The notes: generated from the sequence alone by a model not told the origin. Shown: positions 1 through 8,676, counted from the stretch's first letter. The stretch: 26,016 nucleotides of DNA from a virus (IMGVR_UViG_3300043446_000264:1-26016); one strand, 5' to 3'. A program made the numbers and translations.

Positions 1-1216
1 CGGTGCGATATGGGGCTTGCTGCGCGTTGATGATGTCAAACAACTCGCGTTGTTGCCTCATCTGATCCAGCGCCGTTTGCCGCTGCAACTCTGCTGCTCT
101 GTTTGCGGCATTTGCGCTGAGAGAGCCGCTAAATAGCGATCCAAGACCAGACAGCAATCCTGCAAGACCGGTTCCCGTCGACAACCCACCAAGCAAGCCG
201 CCAAGTCCACCGCCAACGCCGCCGCCTCCGCCGCCACCCGTACCGCCACCGACGCCGCCACCCGTACCGCCACCCGTACCGCCGCCCGTACCGCCGCCCG
301 TACCGCCTCCCGTACCGCCGCCCGTACCGCCTCCCATTCCAGTGCCCCCGGTGGGCAACAGTGTGCCTCCTGACCCTACTTTGACGCCAGCATCCCCAAG
401 ACCGCCAAGAGTGGTCAGTCCACCCAGGCCCGTCATCACATTTGTGCCAGTTACGGTTGCCCCAAGCGGCAAACCGGTCAGCGGGTTAAAGCCTGCCAAA
501 GTGCCAGCACCAGGCAATACCAATCCACCAGCGGTCATCAATGCGCCACTTCCACCAACGCCGCCCGTTAAATTAAGTCCTGACCCAAGCGTGGTTGCAA
601 GACCTTGACCGCCGCCCATATAGCCAAGGTTTGTGCCTACACCACCAGTGATGCCTTGACCGGCGTTCATCAAGTCAAGGTTTGCGCCCAAATAATCGGT
701 CGGCAACCCACCGCCTAGACCAGTTGAGCTTAGGCCGGTCGTGGTGATGTTTGGCCCACGCAATCCTGTGCCTTCAGCGCCTCTAAGTCCATAGTCAAAC
801 CCACCGCCTGCGCCACCACCACCCGTGGTCGCTGCTTCCGCGCCGCCAGTCAAATCAGCGCCGCCGAATGCGCCTTGCAATCCCGCAGACAGGGCTGCAG
901 CGCCCAAAACGCCTCCTATGCCCTTCAAGGATTCATTTGGGTCGACGGTATAAGTATGGCTAAATTGGCCGCCTGGGGTAAAAACGTTGTATTGATTGCT
1001 GCCTGTTTCTTGTGCATACCCCGTCAATTGCGGCGCACCATAGATAATCTCGCCACTTTCGCCGCCGTAGCCTAAGATTGGCCGGTCATACAGCGCACTA
1101 ACACCGCCGCCCAGGTTAACGCTCATGCCCTGTTCATTGGACATAGCGGCTTGCGCCTCACTCGGATTGATGACTCGATTGACCGCGCCTTCAATGCTGT
1201 CGATTAAATCTGGCAT
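1..1216 (-). CDS. Glycine-rich virion protein, possible DNA-ejection or tail-hub protein (3' end beyond window)
   Basis: An open frame of 405 codons runs without a stop from the ATG at 1216 to the window edge; an AGAAAAGAA purine stretch just upstream can serve as a weak ribosome binding site. The start reads MPDLIDSIEGAVNRVI. The middle is extremely rich in Gly, Thr, Leu and Ala, with a (GGGT)n tract at about residues 294-327 encoded by a 12-bp DNA repeat. The last visible residues turn into a charged, probably helical segment (RAAELQRQTALDQMRQQREL) followed by APYR. Phage proteins with this plan (Gly-rich N-terminus, then a helix and an APYR/APFR-like motif) are common after P22-type neck genes and are usually called structural. 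It follows gp10-like and a 78-aa gene, where P22 has gp26, gp14 and its ejection proteins, so an ejection or tail-hub role is inferred. No catalytic motif is visible. Confidence 0.7.
   Translation of the reverse strand, partial: MPDLIDSIEGAVNRVINPSEAQAAMSNEQGMSVNLGGGVSALYDRPILGYGGESGEIIYGAPQLTGYAQETGSNQYNVFTPGGQFSHTYTVDPNESLKGIGGVLGAAALSAGLQGAFGGADLTGGAEAATTGGGGAGGGFDYGLRGAEGTGLRGPNITTTGLSSTGLGGGLPTDYLGANLDLMNAGQGITGGVGTNLGYMGGGQGLATTLGSGLNLTGGVGGSGALMTAGGLVLPGAGTLAGFNPLTGLPLGATVTGTNVMTGLGGLTTLGGLGDAGVKVGSGGTLLPTGGTGMGGGTGGGTGGGTGGGTGGGTGGGTGGGVGGGTGGGGGGGVGGGLGGLLGGLSTGTGLAGLLSGLGSLFSGSLSANAANRAAELQRQTALDQMRQQRELFDIINAQQAPYRT
237..336 (-). repeat. 12-bp tandem repeat encoding a GGGT tract
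   Basis: About eight imperfect copies of a 12-bp unit, cccgtaccgccr on the plus strand, lie in frame within the glycine-rich protein. The variable base falls at a codon third position, so nearly every copy reads Gly-Gly-Gly-Thr. Copies at the low-coordinate end degenerate to GGGV and GGGG. Such a repeat can change length by replication slippage without shifting frame. Confidence 0.85.
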
Positions 1217-1230
1217 TTCTTTTCTCCGAT

Positions 1231-1467
1231 TCAGACGTCGTAGTACGGCACTTTTTGTGGCCTGCCATTGACCGTGATGGTGATGAATCCCACCGGCGCT
1301 GCAGGCAAAGTTGCCGATCCTGCAGTGGCCGTTGATGTGCTGGTGAAGTTCAGCAAATTAAGAAAGAACTGCTGCCATGCCCGCGTCGGACGGTTTGTGG
1401 CCCTGTCCAAGAACTCGGCTTGCGGGTATGGGTTGTTCTGCGAGACTGGCGAGATTCCGGTAGACAT
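1231..1467 (-). CDS. Small structural-type protein, function unknown
   Basis: Encodes 78 residues starting [16 protein letters not shown]. Two parts can be seen: an N-terminal segment with a Trp/Phe-rich amphipathic stretch (TRAWQQFFLNLL, about residues 28-39), and a C-terminal beta-type ending VGFITITVNGRPQKVPYYDV. Short proteins ending in a similar (G/F)xxTVxVNGxxxKxPYY motif occur in tail gene clusters of many phages. It begins at the last base of the gp10-like gene and ends 14 bp before the glycine-rich virion protein, so it is co-transcribed with tail genes. A minor tail or tail-tip role is inferred from position only. Confidence 0.75.
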   Translation of the reverse strand: MSTGISPVSQNNPYPQAEFLDRATNRPTRAWQQFFLNLLNFTSTSTATAGSATLPAAPVGFITITVNGRPQKVPYYDV

Positions 1468-3458
1468 CAGTTATCCCCCTGCGTGGCTTTCAAATTCGCA
1501 GACACAATGACCGCTTTTACAGGATCGCTTACCACCACCTCGAACACGCGATCCCGCGCCATGCCAAGTCGCCGCCAAATGGCTCGGTTCTTGTACTTTC
1601 CTTGCTGCCCAATGGTTACCCAATGTTCGTTAGACCATGTGCTACCGCCATCGTTTGACCACCGCAGCATAGCCTGCGGATATGTCGTAGTGTCTTGAAT
1701 GTTGATGGTTGACACTTCGCCGAGATACAAAATTTCGTTTGGCCCAACAGTCAAAGATTCACTTGGGTAAATGGTGTACGGCGATTGGATGGTCGAAGGC
1801 TGAATTGCGCCCGTCTGTATTGACAGTCCCGTTGTGCCAACTCCTGGCTGAAACTGAATCTGGAATTCGTCAAAATACTGCCGCTGCAGATCGGCCACCA
1901 AATGCGGAGCGCGGCGAAGTCTGCGGATTTCTTGCCCGTCATCGGTGTAGTTTTGCCGATCCAGCATGTAGACCTTGCCGTTTTCGTAGTCTCCAACTAG
2001 CACCATTCCTTGAAACAGCGCACAGCAGTTGCCTCGGTGTCTCTCGTAAACGTTGTCATTGTTTACATATAGCCACTTGTGCCACATCTGGGTAGCAATG
2101 TCGTACACCCAAGTGAGATCAATTGACGGGAAAGTCACCACATAGCACTCGTGGCCTTCTAGCTGATATGTCCACGCAATAGCATCTTCTACGTTTTGAC
2201 CCGTCAGAGTGTTCTCAACGGCATGGGTTGAGATGCGCTGCGGGATGTACCCGTTCATCTGCATGATCTGCGCTTCGCCGCGATTGTTGCGGCTTACATA
2301 CGCAAACGAATTGCCCAATCGAGCCACAGAAAACACTGCAGCAATGCCGTGTTGGGTTGATGTACCGGGAATGCGCTGAAACGGGAATGGCGTCAGTCCC
2401 GCATCCACCCACACCTCGGAGGACGTTTCGCCCAGCAGGTATACCTCTCGGTGGTCAACAATCAGCGACACCAAGTTGTCCGGGCCACCATCCTTTAGTC
2501 CATAGCTCAAGGCAGGGGAAATCGGACTCAGAAAGTCAGACGATCCCCATTTTTGTGTGCCTGGATCGTTGTAAACAAAGTAATTGTCGATGATGTCAAC
2601 GGTGTTTGCGCCCGAAAACGCCCCGTCAGACGATGGAATTTGGGTGAAATTCAGTGCGTAGATGGTCGTGCTGCCCACCGTTTGCGAACTGCTGATGGTG
2701 TACGTTCCTGCGCCGCCTGAGCCGGAACCAAACGACACAATCATCGTGTTGGCAGCGATTCCTGTGCCTTGGATGGTCTGCCCAAGATACAGAGTGCCAG
2801 ATGACACCGCACTCACAGTCAATGTCGTGCCGGAAATGCTGCCGGTTACCACTGCGCCAACGGTAACGGATGACAAAGACTGAGACACCACGGTTTGCGA
2901 GATGTTGACCGTATATGTGCCCGTGCCACCCGATCCTGTGCCAAGCGCGGTGATGACCGTTTCATTTGAAACACCCACGCCAAACACTTGCTGCCCAACT
3001 GCTAATGCGCCCGTGGACACGCTGCTGACCGTTAATGTTGTGCCGGAAATGTCTCCCGTAAACACTGCCGTCGCAGGCGCAGAAATCCTCCAGGTGTACC
3101 GGTATGCGCCGTCAACAATATAGACGTTGACTCCGTTATCGGTGATGCCAACCCGTCCGGTGGAGGTATTTAGAAACCCGACAATTGCGGGCGTCAAATT
3201 GGCGGTCAGGACATAAACGTAAGGCCCACACACCACCACGCACTGCTGGCCACCAGAAACCGTGCGGATACCCCGCACTTCTGCGTAATTCAGGACTACT
3301 TTAGTGGTCAGGCCTGGGGTTGGGTAAAGCGCGACCACCCCGCGCTGACCCGGTTGTTTGTTTGGGTCAACTTCGGGGAAGAAATTGATGCACTCCTGGG
3401 CATCCTGGTAAATGCTTGGGGCTTCGTAGGATGGGCCGACAAAACCGAAATCAGGCAT
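1467..3458 (-). CDS. P22 gp10-like packaged DNA stabilization (neck) protein
   Basis: Encodes 663 residues. In P22, gp10 binds below gp4 under the portal and closes the head after packaging. Family features seen: an N-terminus of the type [20 protein letters not shown] with [10 protein letters not shown] at about residues 23-32, the [20 protein letters not shown] segment at about 279-298, a repetitive beta-rich body, and a C-terminus containing [21 protein letters not shown]22 gp10 is about 470 residues; much of the extra length here is two tandem copies of an inserted domain (residues about 132-197 and 203-268) placed between YRYTWRIS and [11 protein letters not shown]. The ATG lies inside the last codons of the HNH gene, with AAGGAAGAAGG upstream as ribosome binding site. 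Identification is confident from motifs and context. Confidence 0.9.
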   Translation of the reverse strand: MPDFGFVGPSYEAPSIYQDAQECINFFPEVDPNKQPGQRGVVALYPTPGLTTKVVLNYAEVRGIRTVSGGQQCVVVCGPYVYVLTANLTPAIVGFLNTSTGRVGITDNGVNVYIVDGAYRYTWRISAPATAVFTGDISGTTLTVSSVSTGALAVGQQVFGVGVSNETVITALGTGSGGTGTYTVNISQTVVSQSLSSVTVGAVVTGSISGTTLTVSAVSSGTLYLGQTIQGTGIAANTMIVSFGSGSGGAGTYTISSSQTVGSTTIYALNFTQIPSSDGAFSGANTVDIIDNYFVYNDPGTQKWGSSDFLSPISPALSYGLKDGGPDNLVSLIVDHREVYLLGETSSEVWVDAGLTPFPFQRIPGTSTQHGIAAVFSVARLGNSFAYVSRNNRGEAQIMQMNGYIPQRISTHAVENTLTGQNVEDAIAWTYQLEGHECYVVTFPSIDLTWVYDIATQMWHKWLYVNNDNVYERHRGNCCALFQGMVLVGDYENGKVYMLDRQNYTDDGQEIRRLRRAPHLVADLQRQYFDEFQIQFQPGVGTTGLSIQTGAIQPSTIQSPYTIYPSESLTVGPNEILYLGEVSTINIQDTTTYPQAMLRWSNDGGSTWSNEHWVTIGQQGKYKNRAIWRRLGMARDRVFEVVVSDPVKAVIVSANLKATQGDN
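2655..2852 (-). repeat. Inserted beta-type domain, copy 2 (within gp10-like)
   Basis: Encodes residues about 203-268 of the gp10-like protein: [19 protein letters not shown], then [15 protein letters not shown], then [20 protein letters not shown]. It aligns end to end with the copy at 2868-3065 and with the copy in the gp4-like gene at 4647-4853. The shared frame is TGxIxGxxLTVxxxxxG, a GQ or GM turn, GTGI, T.I, GxGGxGTY, QT. Parts of the DNA are still similar between copies (both gp10 copies keep gtgccggaaatg). Confidence 0.8.
2868..3065 (-). repeat. Inserted beta-type domain, copy 1 (within gp10-like)
   Basis: Encodes residues about 132-197 of the gp10-like protein: [54 protein letters not shown]. 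Same domain as the neighbouring copy and the one in gp4-like. The repeat sits in a loop, since the flanking family sequence (YRYTWRIS before, [11 protein letters not shown] after) appears uninterrupted once both copies are removed. Confidence 0.8.
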
Positions 3459-4047
3459 GACCTTCTTCCTTGTATGACTTGCCTCTCAGCAAAGTTTTCA
3501 TGGAAGGTAGGCTTAGGCCATAGCGCTCAGCAAGCTCCCGCACACCGACACCTTCAGAGCGTAATTGTCGTACTTCTCGGGCTTGTTGCATAGTCAATTT
3601 ACACCTTGGACCTTTGCCCGATGAAAAATCTGGCGATCTGCCCCTGGCAACCTTGTCGGCCATGTTGTCGGAATGTGTGCCAACCCGTAAATGTTTGGGG
3701 TTGCAGCAACACGGGTTGTCGCAGCTATGAAGTAAAAACCCTGATTCATCGCTGCTTCTAGGTGCTTTGAGATTTATTGCGCCCGGATAAACAAGGTTGT
3801 AGATAACTCGATGCGCGTAGTAATTCAAACTGTTAATTTGAACTCGGCCATATCCTGTCTTTGTTTTGACTCCGATCCAAGGCCAACACTCATCCTCACC
3901 TCGTTTGTCAACCTTACTCCACAGCACCTCTGGCGTATTTGCCGGCCGACCAGGTGGGCGCGGGCCTTCTCCATTTTTCTTTCGCCAATAGTATGCTTTT
4001 TGATACTCACGTTGTTTACGCAGCCGTTGCAGTTCTTTCTCGTCCAT
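3451..4047 (-). CDS. HNH endonuclease, free-standing homing type
   Basis: Encodes 198 residues. The N-terminus is a basic helix (residues 1-35) with repeated KQR/KK motifs. The centre has [18 protein letters not shown] and then the HNH core HRVIYNLV...[20 protein letters not shown] (about residues 78-123), with the first His in HRV, His/Cys in HSCDNP and NPKHL, typical of the HNH_3 type. The C-terminus ([18 protein letters not shown], then [20 protein letters not shown]) looks like a DNA-binding helix-turn-helix. It has a strong ribosome binding site (AAGGAG, 7 nt before ATG) and a candidate promoter. Its last 8 nt overlap the start of gp10-like. In P22, gp4 and gp10 are adjacent, so this gene looks like an insertion. 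Such enzymes usually nick a cognate intronless allele; that activity is inferred. Confidence 0.88.
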   Translation of the reverse strand: MDEKELQRLRKQREYQKAYYWRKKNGEGPRPPGRPANTPEVLWSKVDKRGEDECWPWIGVKTKTGYGRVQINSLNYYAHRVIYNLVYPGAINLKAPRSSDESGFLLHSCDNPCCCNPKHLRVGTHSDNMADKVARGRSPDFSSGKGPRCKLTMQQAREVRQLRSEGVGVRELAERYGLSLPSMKTLLRGKSYKEEGHA

Positions 4048-4074
4048 GTGGATGCTCCTTGTTGTAGAACATCC

Positions 4075-4103
4075 ATCCTAATCATTTATTAGTAATCCGT
4101 CAA
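4075..4103 (-). promoter_or_regulatory. Candidate sigma-70 promoter for the HNH gene
   Basis: On the minus strand, TTGACG (4098-4103) is followed after 17 bp by TAGGAT (4075-4080): 5/6 and 4/6 matches to the consensus. It lies in the 65-bp AT-rich gap between the stop of gp4-like and the HNH start. Seen by eye; not scored against a background model. Confidence 0.45.
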
Positions 4104-4112
4104 CCTAAAGAA

Positions 4113-5096
4113 TCAACGGAAGAAACCCCCCGAAAGTATCCAGCCGGCGTCCTTGGCCTTGCCGACCAATAGGCTGTCAGGATAGCGGGCGACCTGTTGG
4201 GGCTGCATATTTGTGCGTTTTAGGTTAGAAATTGCCTGTGCTGCGTAGCCTTGGATCATGGCGATCTGTACTTGGCTGTTTTTGCCGTACATGGGCATTA
4301 GTCTCTCGGCCAACGCCCACCTCAGGGCCATGGTGTAGCCCTTGGGAAACGCTATTTCACTGTTAATCGTGTCCCATTCGCTGAAAATGGTGTTGGCAAA
4401 GATGTGCATTTCGCCTTGGGCTGGGTTTGGCCATACAAATAGATTTCCCGAATCAGCGCCAGGGTTGAAATACAATGCTTTTGGCCATGGACCGTTGAGG
4501 GTTTTCAGGCCAATCATTTCGTATTCCTGCAGGCTCAGGATGGCCACAGGGTAGTCCAGACCGCCATTCAGAATCGGCTGGCCGTTAGAGGTGGTGTTGA
4601 TCCGCACAAATGCCGAGTCAATGTTCAGCGGCTTTTGGTAGTAGCCAGTGATCGTGGTGGATGCCGCGGTCTGGTTGATGTTGACCTGGTACGTGCCCTG
4701 CTCGTTGACGTTGCCGCCAGCGCCGGTCAGAAACTCGGTGATCTTGGTGCCGGTGGTGATTCCCGTGCCACTCAGGGTCATTCCTTGCGCCACTGCGCCT
4801 GACAGAATGCCGGTAACCGTCAGCACGTTTCCGGTAATTGAGCCGGTGAACTGTGACCCGATAAAGTTGGCCGTGCTGGGCGTTGGGCCGATGGTGTACT
4901 GCGTTTGCCCCGAAATCAGCGGAAAAATAATTTCCGTGACGTTATAGACCAACAAGTTGTTGTTCGACCATTGATCAATCAACTCATTGAGCATATCGAA
5001 CGCATCTTGCGCTGCTTCCGGTGTCGGAGTCTCGCCAGCTTCCAATGCGCCGATGTCTTTTAGCGCACGGGTGATGATTTCGATGGGCTGGGTCAT
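4113..5096 (-). CDS. P22 gp4-like tail accessory (neck) protein
   Basis: Encodes 327 residues; P22 gp4 is about 166. In P22, gp4 binds the portal and starts the tail machine. The N-terminus [20 protein letters not shown], then [20 protein letters not shown], matches the helical start of this family, followed by the beta segment [16 protein letters not shown]. Residues about 82-150 are an inserted domain, the same one found twice in gp10-like. After it the family pattern resumes with [12 protein letters not shown], then [38 protein letters not shown], and a helical end with [15 protein letters not shown]. The ATG at 5096 follows the stop of the upstream gene at 5099. Length and order fit the longer gp4-type proteins of non-enteric phages plus the insert. 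Confidence 0.9.
   Translation of the reverse strand: MTQPIEIITRALKDIGALEAGETPTPEAAQDAFDMLNELIDQWSNNNLLVYNVTEIIFPLISGQTQYTIGPTPSTANFIGSQFTGSITGNVLTVTGILSGAVAQGMTLSGTGITTGTKITEFLTGAGGNVNEQGTYQVNINQTAASTTITGYYQKPLNIDSAFVRINTTSNGQPILNGGLDYPVAILSLQEYEMIGLKTLNGPWPKALYFNPGADSGNLFVWPNPAQGEMHIFANTIFSEWDTINSEIAFPKGYTMALRWALAERLMPMYGKNSQVQIAMIQGYAAQAISNLKRTNMQPQQVARYPDSLLVGKAKDAGWILSGGFFR
4647..4853 (-). repeat. Inserted beta-type domain, copy in gp4-like
   Basis: Encodes residues about 82-150: [54 protein letters not shown]. Homologous to the two copies in gp10-like, with a few extra residues (NVNEQ) before GTY. It interrupts the expected link between QTQYTIGP and [12 protein letters not shown]. Confidence 0.8.
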
Positions 5097-5098
5097 AT

Positions 5099-5389
5099 TT
5101 ACACCGATACGGTAAAGGTCTCAGGAAGCCACGGAAGTCGAATTGTCTTGGCTTGAGCGCCCAGCTGCTCCTGCAGGCGGGCTTGAATGCTGTTTACACC
5201 GTCTTTTGTGGTCGCCTGGGTAATGATTGCCGCCACATCGTCCTCAGTCAGCGTGGCCAACGGGACAGCGTCAAAGTACCAGTTTCCCTCGCTCTCAACG
5301 GTGATTGGCCCATCAGTAATGGACGCAAGATACCTGGCGCCCGTTGCCGCAGCGCCATTGCCGTAAAGTTCAAGAATCTTGATCTTCAC
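5099..5389 (-). CDS. Unknown small protein of the tail-fibre cassette
   Basis: Encodes 96 residues starting from GTG in a GTGA overlap with the stop of the assembly-chaperone gene, so translation is probably coupled. Mixed alpha/beta composition: [20 protein letters not shown], then [20 protein letters not shown], an alpha segment around residues 50-75, and the ending [16 protein letters not shown]. No transmembrane segment or signal peptide. I do not recognise the family. Position between the fibre chaperone and gp4-like suggests a virion assembly role. Confidence 0.7.
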   Translation of the reverse strand: MKIKILELYGNGAAATGARYLASITDGPITVESEGNWYFDAVPLATLTEDDVAAIITQATTKDGVNSIQARLQEQLGAQAKTIRLPWLPETFTVSV

Positions 5390-5889
5390 GGTGCGTCAGG
5401 CCAGTTAATGTCCCACGGAAAACCCGCCTGTTTGGGCACATCCCGTAAAGCCTGCCGATACGTTGCCCACACAGTTTTGTCCACCGGGGCATCCGCTACT
5501 TGGCTCCAGTCACTGTCTTTGAGCTTTTGGTTGCGCTGAGCACGCATGTTCTTGGCCTGTTCAGCGTCCTTTTGGGCTTTGTACTCAGCCTCTTGCTCAA
5601 CAGCAGTTTTGGCTGGCTCAGTAGCAGTTGCAGGCCGGTCAACAAAAACGGGGCCAAGGACGTACTTGGTGTACCACTTGCCGTCAATCTGCTCTACACC
5701 TTGACGCATGGAGTATTGGTACACCGTGCCGCCAGATGCCTGCGGGCCTTCAAACACCGGGTCTGCGCCCAGAGCCTCCAACACCTCATCAGTTGTTCTG
5801 TCCCAAGTCGGGCCGCCGTTGGCTTTGATGTAGCGCCGGAACTCATCTTCCAGCATCACTGCGCCATCGGCGCGAAGTCTGATTTCCAT
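5386..5889 (-). CDS. Phage tail-fibre assembly chaperone (APC family)
   Basis: Encodes 167 residues. The N-terminal half is a small alpha/beta region (MEIRLRADGAVMLEDEFRRY, then GGTVYQYSMRQGVEQIDGKW). The C-terminus has a charged helix (YKAQKDAEQAKNMRAQRNQK) followed by LKDSDWSQVADAPVDKTVW and YRQALRDVPKQAGFPWDINW, the hallmark of phage tail assembly chaperones (RNxxLxxSDWTQ...YRQALRD...PxxP.WP). Such proteins help fold or trimerise fibres and are encoded right after them, as here. GGAGCAAAC before ATG is a good ribosome binding site; it starts 10 bp after the 682-aa fibre gene. Confidence 0.85.
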   Translation of the reverse strand: MEIRLRADGAVMLEDEFRRYIKANGGPTWDRTTDEVLEALGADPVFEGPQASGGTVYQYSMRQGVEQIDGKWYTKYVLGPVFVDRPATATEPAKTAVEQEAEYKAQKDAEQAKNMRAQRNQKLKDSDWSQVADAPVDKTVWATYRQALRDVPKQAGFPWDINWPDAP

Positions 5890-5898
5890 GTTTGCTCC

Positions 5899-7947
5899 TT
5901 ATGCGATGGCAAGCGCTATGTACGAAACGCCGTTGGTGTTGACGCCTGTTAGTTTGGATTCGTCCACAGCAAATCCGCTAGACACTGTTGTGCAAGCACC
6001 AGTTGTTGCAGATTCTGCCGCAGTGCTGTTCAAGGCAAGCCACGGGTCTGTGCTGGTTGTCATGCCACGAGCCGTGTCAAAAACAAGCCAGTTTCCAGTT
6101 GTGCTGGTTGCTTTTATAAGAACAAACCGCGCACCCCCTGTAAAATCACAATTAATGGTTTGCGTTGAGCCGTTGCCAGTAAAACTTGTTACTTTGCTCA
6201 CGCCGGGGCAGGAGGCAAAGAGGTAAGCGACATATGTTCCACCGCTTAAATTGACACCAGAACTTGTACCAACAGTGAATACAGATGACGTTGGTGCAGT
6301 GTCATTCCATGTACTTGTCTGAGCGCTTGACGCTACTGTTTGATCCAGCAATAACCGATTTGTCCAGCCGTTGGGCGTGTTTCCAACAACCCAGCTTCTG
6401 GCAACGTTGCGTTGCTTCACAATCATCAACTCAGGCGCAACACCCAAGTTATGCGTCACAGTCGTTGCAGAACCCGTCCCCGTATAGCACACCACATCAA
6501 AGAAGCCGGGGGCGCGGGTAAATAGATAGTTAATGTATTCCTGCCCGGAAGCGTTTGTTACCGTAACCGCTCCTCCAGTACCGACTTTTACCCCGCTCAT
6601 TACATCCCAAGGATTAGATTGCAAAGCGGCAGTGCCAGCACCGCTTTGAGCATCAGTAGCGGAAGACAACAGGAAGTTGTTATAAGTTATTCGCGCTGCC
6701 CAAAATGGAGTTTGCGTAATAACCGTGTTTCTGTTTTTTATAATTGCAAGATCAGAAACACCTGAAGACCCCGCAACCGTAGTGTTTGCGCTAGTTCCAC
6801 TACGTGCTACCGGGCTGAACACACTCGTCCCACTCGTCGGCGTTTTCATCGGGCCGCGACGGATGGCGATGTAGATGTAGGTGTTGTTTGCCGGGTAGTT
6901 AACGTCGTTGTATCCGTTTCCATTTGGATCAACCGTGAACCCGGTAGCATTGAAATCTATGTAAGGCGTGTTTGTAAACTCGGCCCCGCTAGTGTTCGCC
7001 AAAAGAGTTGCGTCGTTGCCGCCAGTTGGAACCCCGCGCATATTGTCAAACATTACCCAGTTGGTTGGCCCACTGCCCGCGCCGCTTTGAGTGGCGGCCT
7101 TAATCAAAACAAACTGAGGCTCCCATCCCAGATTGATGCTTGGTTTGCTCGGGTAAGAACTCGTATAACTCCCGCACGAAATCACATTGTCCGTACCAGT
7201 AAGGCCAAAGCCTCCTGCGTTGTGGGCGAATAGGTAGGCGACGTAGGTTGCGCCGTTAACATTAGTCAGTGTTGATCCACCGCCAGCGCCATCAGACCCA
7301 AGCGTGAATGATGTGGATGATACGGACGAAACTGTGTAAGAAGGCCCAGAGGTTTGCGCGGCAGTAGTGTTTAAAAATACCCTGTAATCTTCAGGCCCAA
7401 CGCCGCCGTTTAAAGACCTATGATACACAGCCCAATCACTAGTGCTATCAGTGCGTTTAAAAATAATGCACCCCGGTGTAGACCCTAGGCTATGGTTAAT
7501 CACTTTCCCAGTTAATCCATTCCCCGTATACGTCACCACATCAAAGAACTTCGGCTGCTTGCGGAAGGTCCATGAGGCGTAGGTGTAGGCGCTCGTATTG
7601 ATTGACACGTTTGTGCCAATTGAAAAACCGTTGGTATTAAAAGACGTGACGTACCCAAGACCTGTCCAGTCTTGTTGGGCGTTGGTTAGGTTTTGCTGCA
7701 AACCATTGGTAATCCCGCGTGCGCTGTCAACGCAGCGCCAATCTTCCGCAGGGCTGCTGCGCTGCTTGATCCATACCATGCCGCCTTTGGTGGACAGATC
7801 GACGCCGTTATTGAACGTCTGGTTTGCTCCAGTGCCAGTGTAGAGGTACGTCGAAAAGACGTCCTCGATGTAGGTGGCAACGCCGGTCTTGGCAAATTGC
7901 CCGTAGCCTTGCGATGACAGCGAACCCTCTGCTGCAATAATCGGCAT
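5899..7947 (-). CDS. Large tail-fibre/receptor-binding protein with six tandem repeats
   Basis: Encodes 682 residues built from about six diverged copies of a 100-115 residue unit. Each unit tends to have a phenotype (F/Y)TGxG...(H/N)xLGxxPxxxIxK, then W.V(F/Y)(D/H)...G, then a beta stretch ending TYVAYLFA or an equivalent. Clear copies begin near VVTYTGNGLTGKVINHSLGS and VVCYTGTGSATTVTHNLGVA; more diverged ones begin near YTGTGANQTF, ISCGSYTSSY, SGTSANTTVA and TSFTGNGSTQTI. The start MPIIAAEGSLSSQGYGQFAK is a short adaptor-like segment. No signal peptide. It lies among fibre genes and right before the fibre chaperone, which supports a host-contact role; the receptor cannot be inferred. Confidence 0.82.
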   Translation of the reverse strand: MPIIAAEGSLSSQGYGQFAKTGVATYIEDVFSTYLYTGTGANQTFNNGVDLSTKGGMVWIKQRSSPAEDWRCVDSARGITNGLQQNLTNAQQDWTGLGYVTSFNTNGFSIGTNVSINTSAYTYASWTFRKQPKFFDVVTYTGNGLTGKVINHSLGSTPGCIIFKRTDSTSDWAVYHRSLNGGVGPEDYRVFLNTTAAQTSGPSYTVSSVSSTSFTLGSDGAGGGSTLTNVNGATYVAYLFAHNAGGFGLTGTDNVISCGSYTSSYPSKPSINLGWEPQFVLIKAATQSGAGSGPTNWVMFDNMRGVPTGGNDATLLANTSGAEFTNTPYIDFNATGFTVDPNGNGYNDVNYPANNTYIYIAIRRGPMKTPTSGTSVFSPVARSGTSANTTVAGSSGVSDLAIIKNRNTVITQTPFWAARITYNNFLLSSATDAQSGAGTAALQSNPWDVMSGVKVGTGGAVTVTNASGQEYINYLFTRAPGFFDVVCYTGTGSATTVTHNLGVAPELMIVKQRNVARSWVVGNTPNGWTNRLLLDQTVASSAQTSTWNDTAPTSSVFTVGTSSGVNLSGGTYVAYLFASCPGVSKVTSFTGNGSTQTINCDFTGGARFVLIKATSTTGNWLVFDTARGMTTSTDPWLALNSTAAESATTGACTTVSSGFAVDESKLTGVNTNGVSYIALAIA

Positions 7948-7956
7948 GGTCAGTCC

Positions 7957-8676
7957 TTATGCGAACCGAGTTTGCGATGCAAACACGCTGAATGTCGCGC
8001 TGCCCGTCTTGATGATGCTGTAGACGTAGACGTCCACGCCCGATGCGTTCCCCGCAGACGGGGCTGTGCCGCCTTGCCACTTCGGGGTCACGCTTGACCC
8101 ATCAATCTGCACTGCACTGTTGTAGTACGCCGTAGAGCCTTGTGTCACCAAGAATGCCGCTGTGATGCTCTGGCCTGTAGACATCAGGGTGTTGAGGCTG
8201 GTTCCCGATGACCCACGGAAATTCACTGTCCAGTTTGCCGAGGCGTTCGTGGTGTAGAACAGGACGCTTTGGGTGGTGACGTCGTAGTTGATGGTGCCGG
8301 TTGCGGCTGTTGCGCTGACCGTGGCGACCTCTGCTGCGTCATTCAGCACCATCGCTAGGGCACTGGATGTGCCGCTGAAGGTTTGTGTGCCGGTAAAGGT
8401 TCCTGCGTTGGCAAATCGAGGGACAACCGTGGTGTCGATTGCCACGCTGCCGGTTGAGGTAATCGTGGAGAACGACATCCCCGTACCCGCAGATACGGAT
8501 GTGACCGTACCGCTACCCACCGATCCGAACGACAATACGCCAGATCCGTTGGTAATCAAGGCCTGTCCGTTTGTACCGTCTGCGCTCGGCAGAGTGAAGG
8601 TAACCGTGGATGCGGTGTTTGGGCCTGCCAAATTGACAGCGCCGCCCAAGTTGGCCTGGAAAACTAGTTGTCCCAT
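7957..8676 (-). CDS. Tail fibre protein (short)
   Basis: Encodes 239 residues. The N-terminus MGQLVFQANLGGAVNLAGPN followed by STVTFTLPSADGTNGQALIT, then GSGVLSFGSVG, is the Gly/Ser/Thr-rich beta linker common near the N-terminus of phage fibres (TLPxADGTxGQxLxTNGSGxLSF). A TFTGTQTFSGTSSALA segment follows, and the C-terminus (about residues 115-239) looks like a compact beta domain with WTVNFRGSSGTSLNTLMSTG and GVDVYVYSIIKTGSATF. AAGGAAACGAC lies before the ATG. It is sandwiched between two larger fibre genes, so it may form part of the same hetero-complex. Confidence 0.8.
   Translation of the reverse strand: MGQLVFQANLGGAVNLAGPNTASTVTFTLPSADGTNGQALITNGSGVLSFGSVGSGTVTSVSAGTGMSFSTITSTGSVAIDTTVVPRFANAGTFTGTQTFSGTSSALAMVLNDAAEVATVSATAATGTINYDVTTQSVLFYTTNASANWTVNFRGSSGTSLNTLMSTGQSITAAFLVTQGSTAYYNSAVQIDGSSVTPKWQGGTAPSAGNASGVDVYVYSIIKTGSATFSVFASQTRFA

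Noticed and set aside
237-336. Short tandem repeats that might look like a CRISPR array or origin iterons
   Set aside because: Units are contiguous 12-mers with no spacers and stay in frame inside a long coding region.
342-608. An 88-codon Pro-rich plus-strand open frame
   Set aside because: It is the complement of the glycine-rich virion protein, since Gly codons read backward give Pro/Ala codons.
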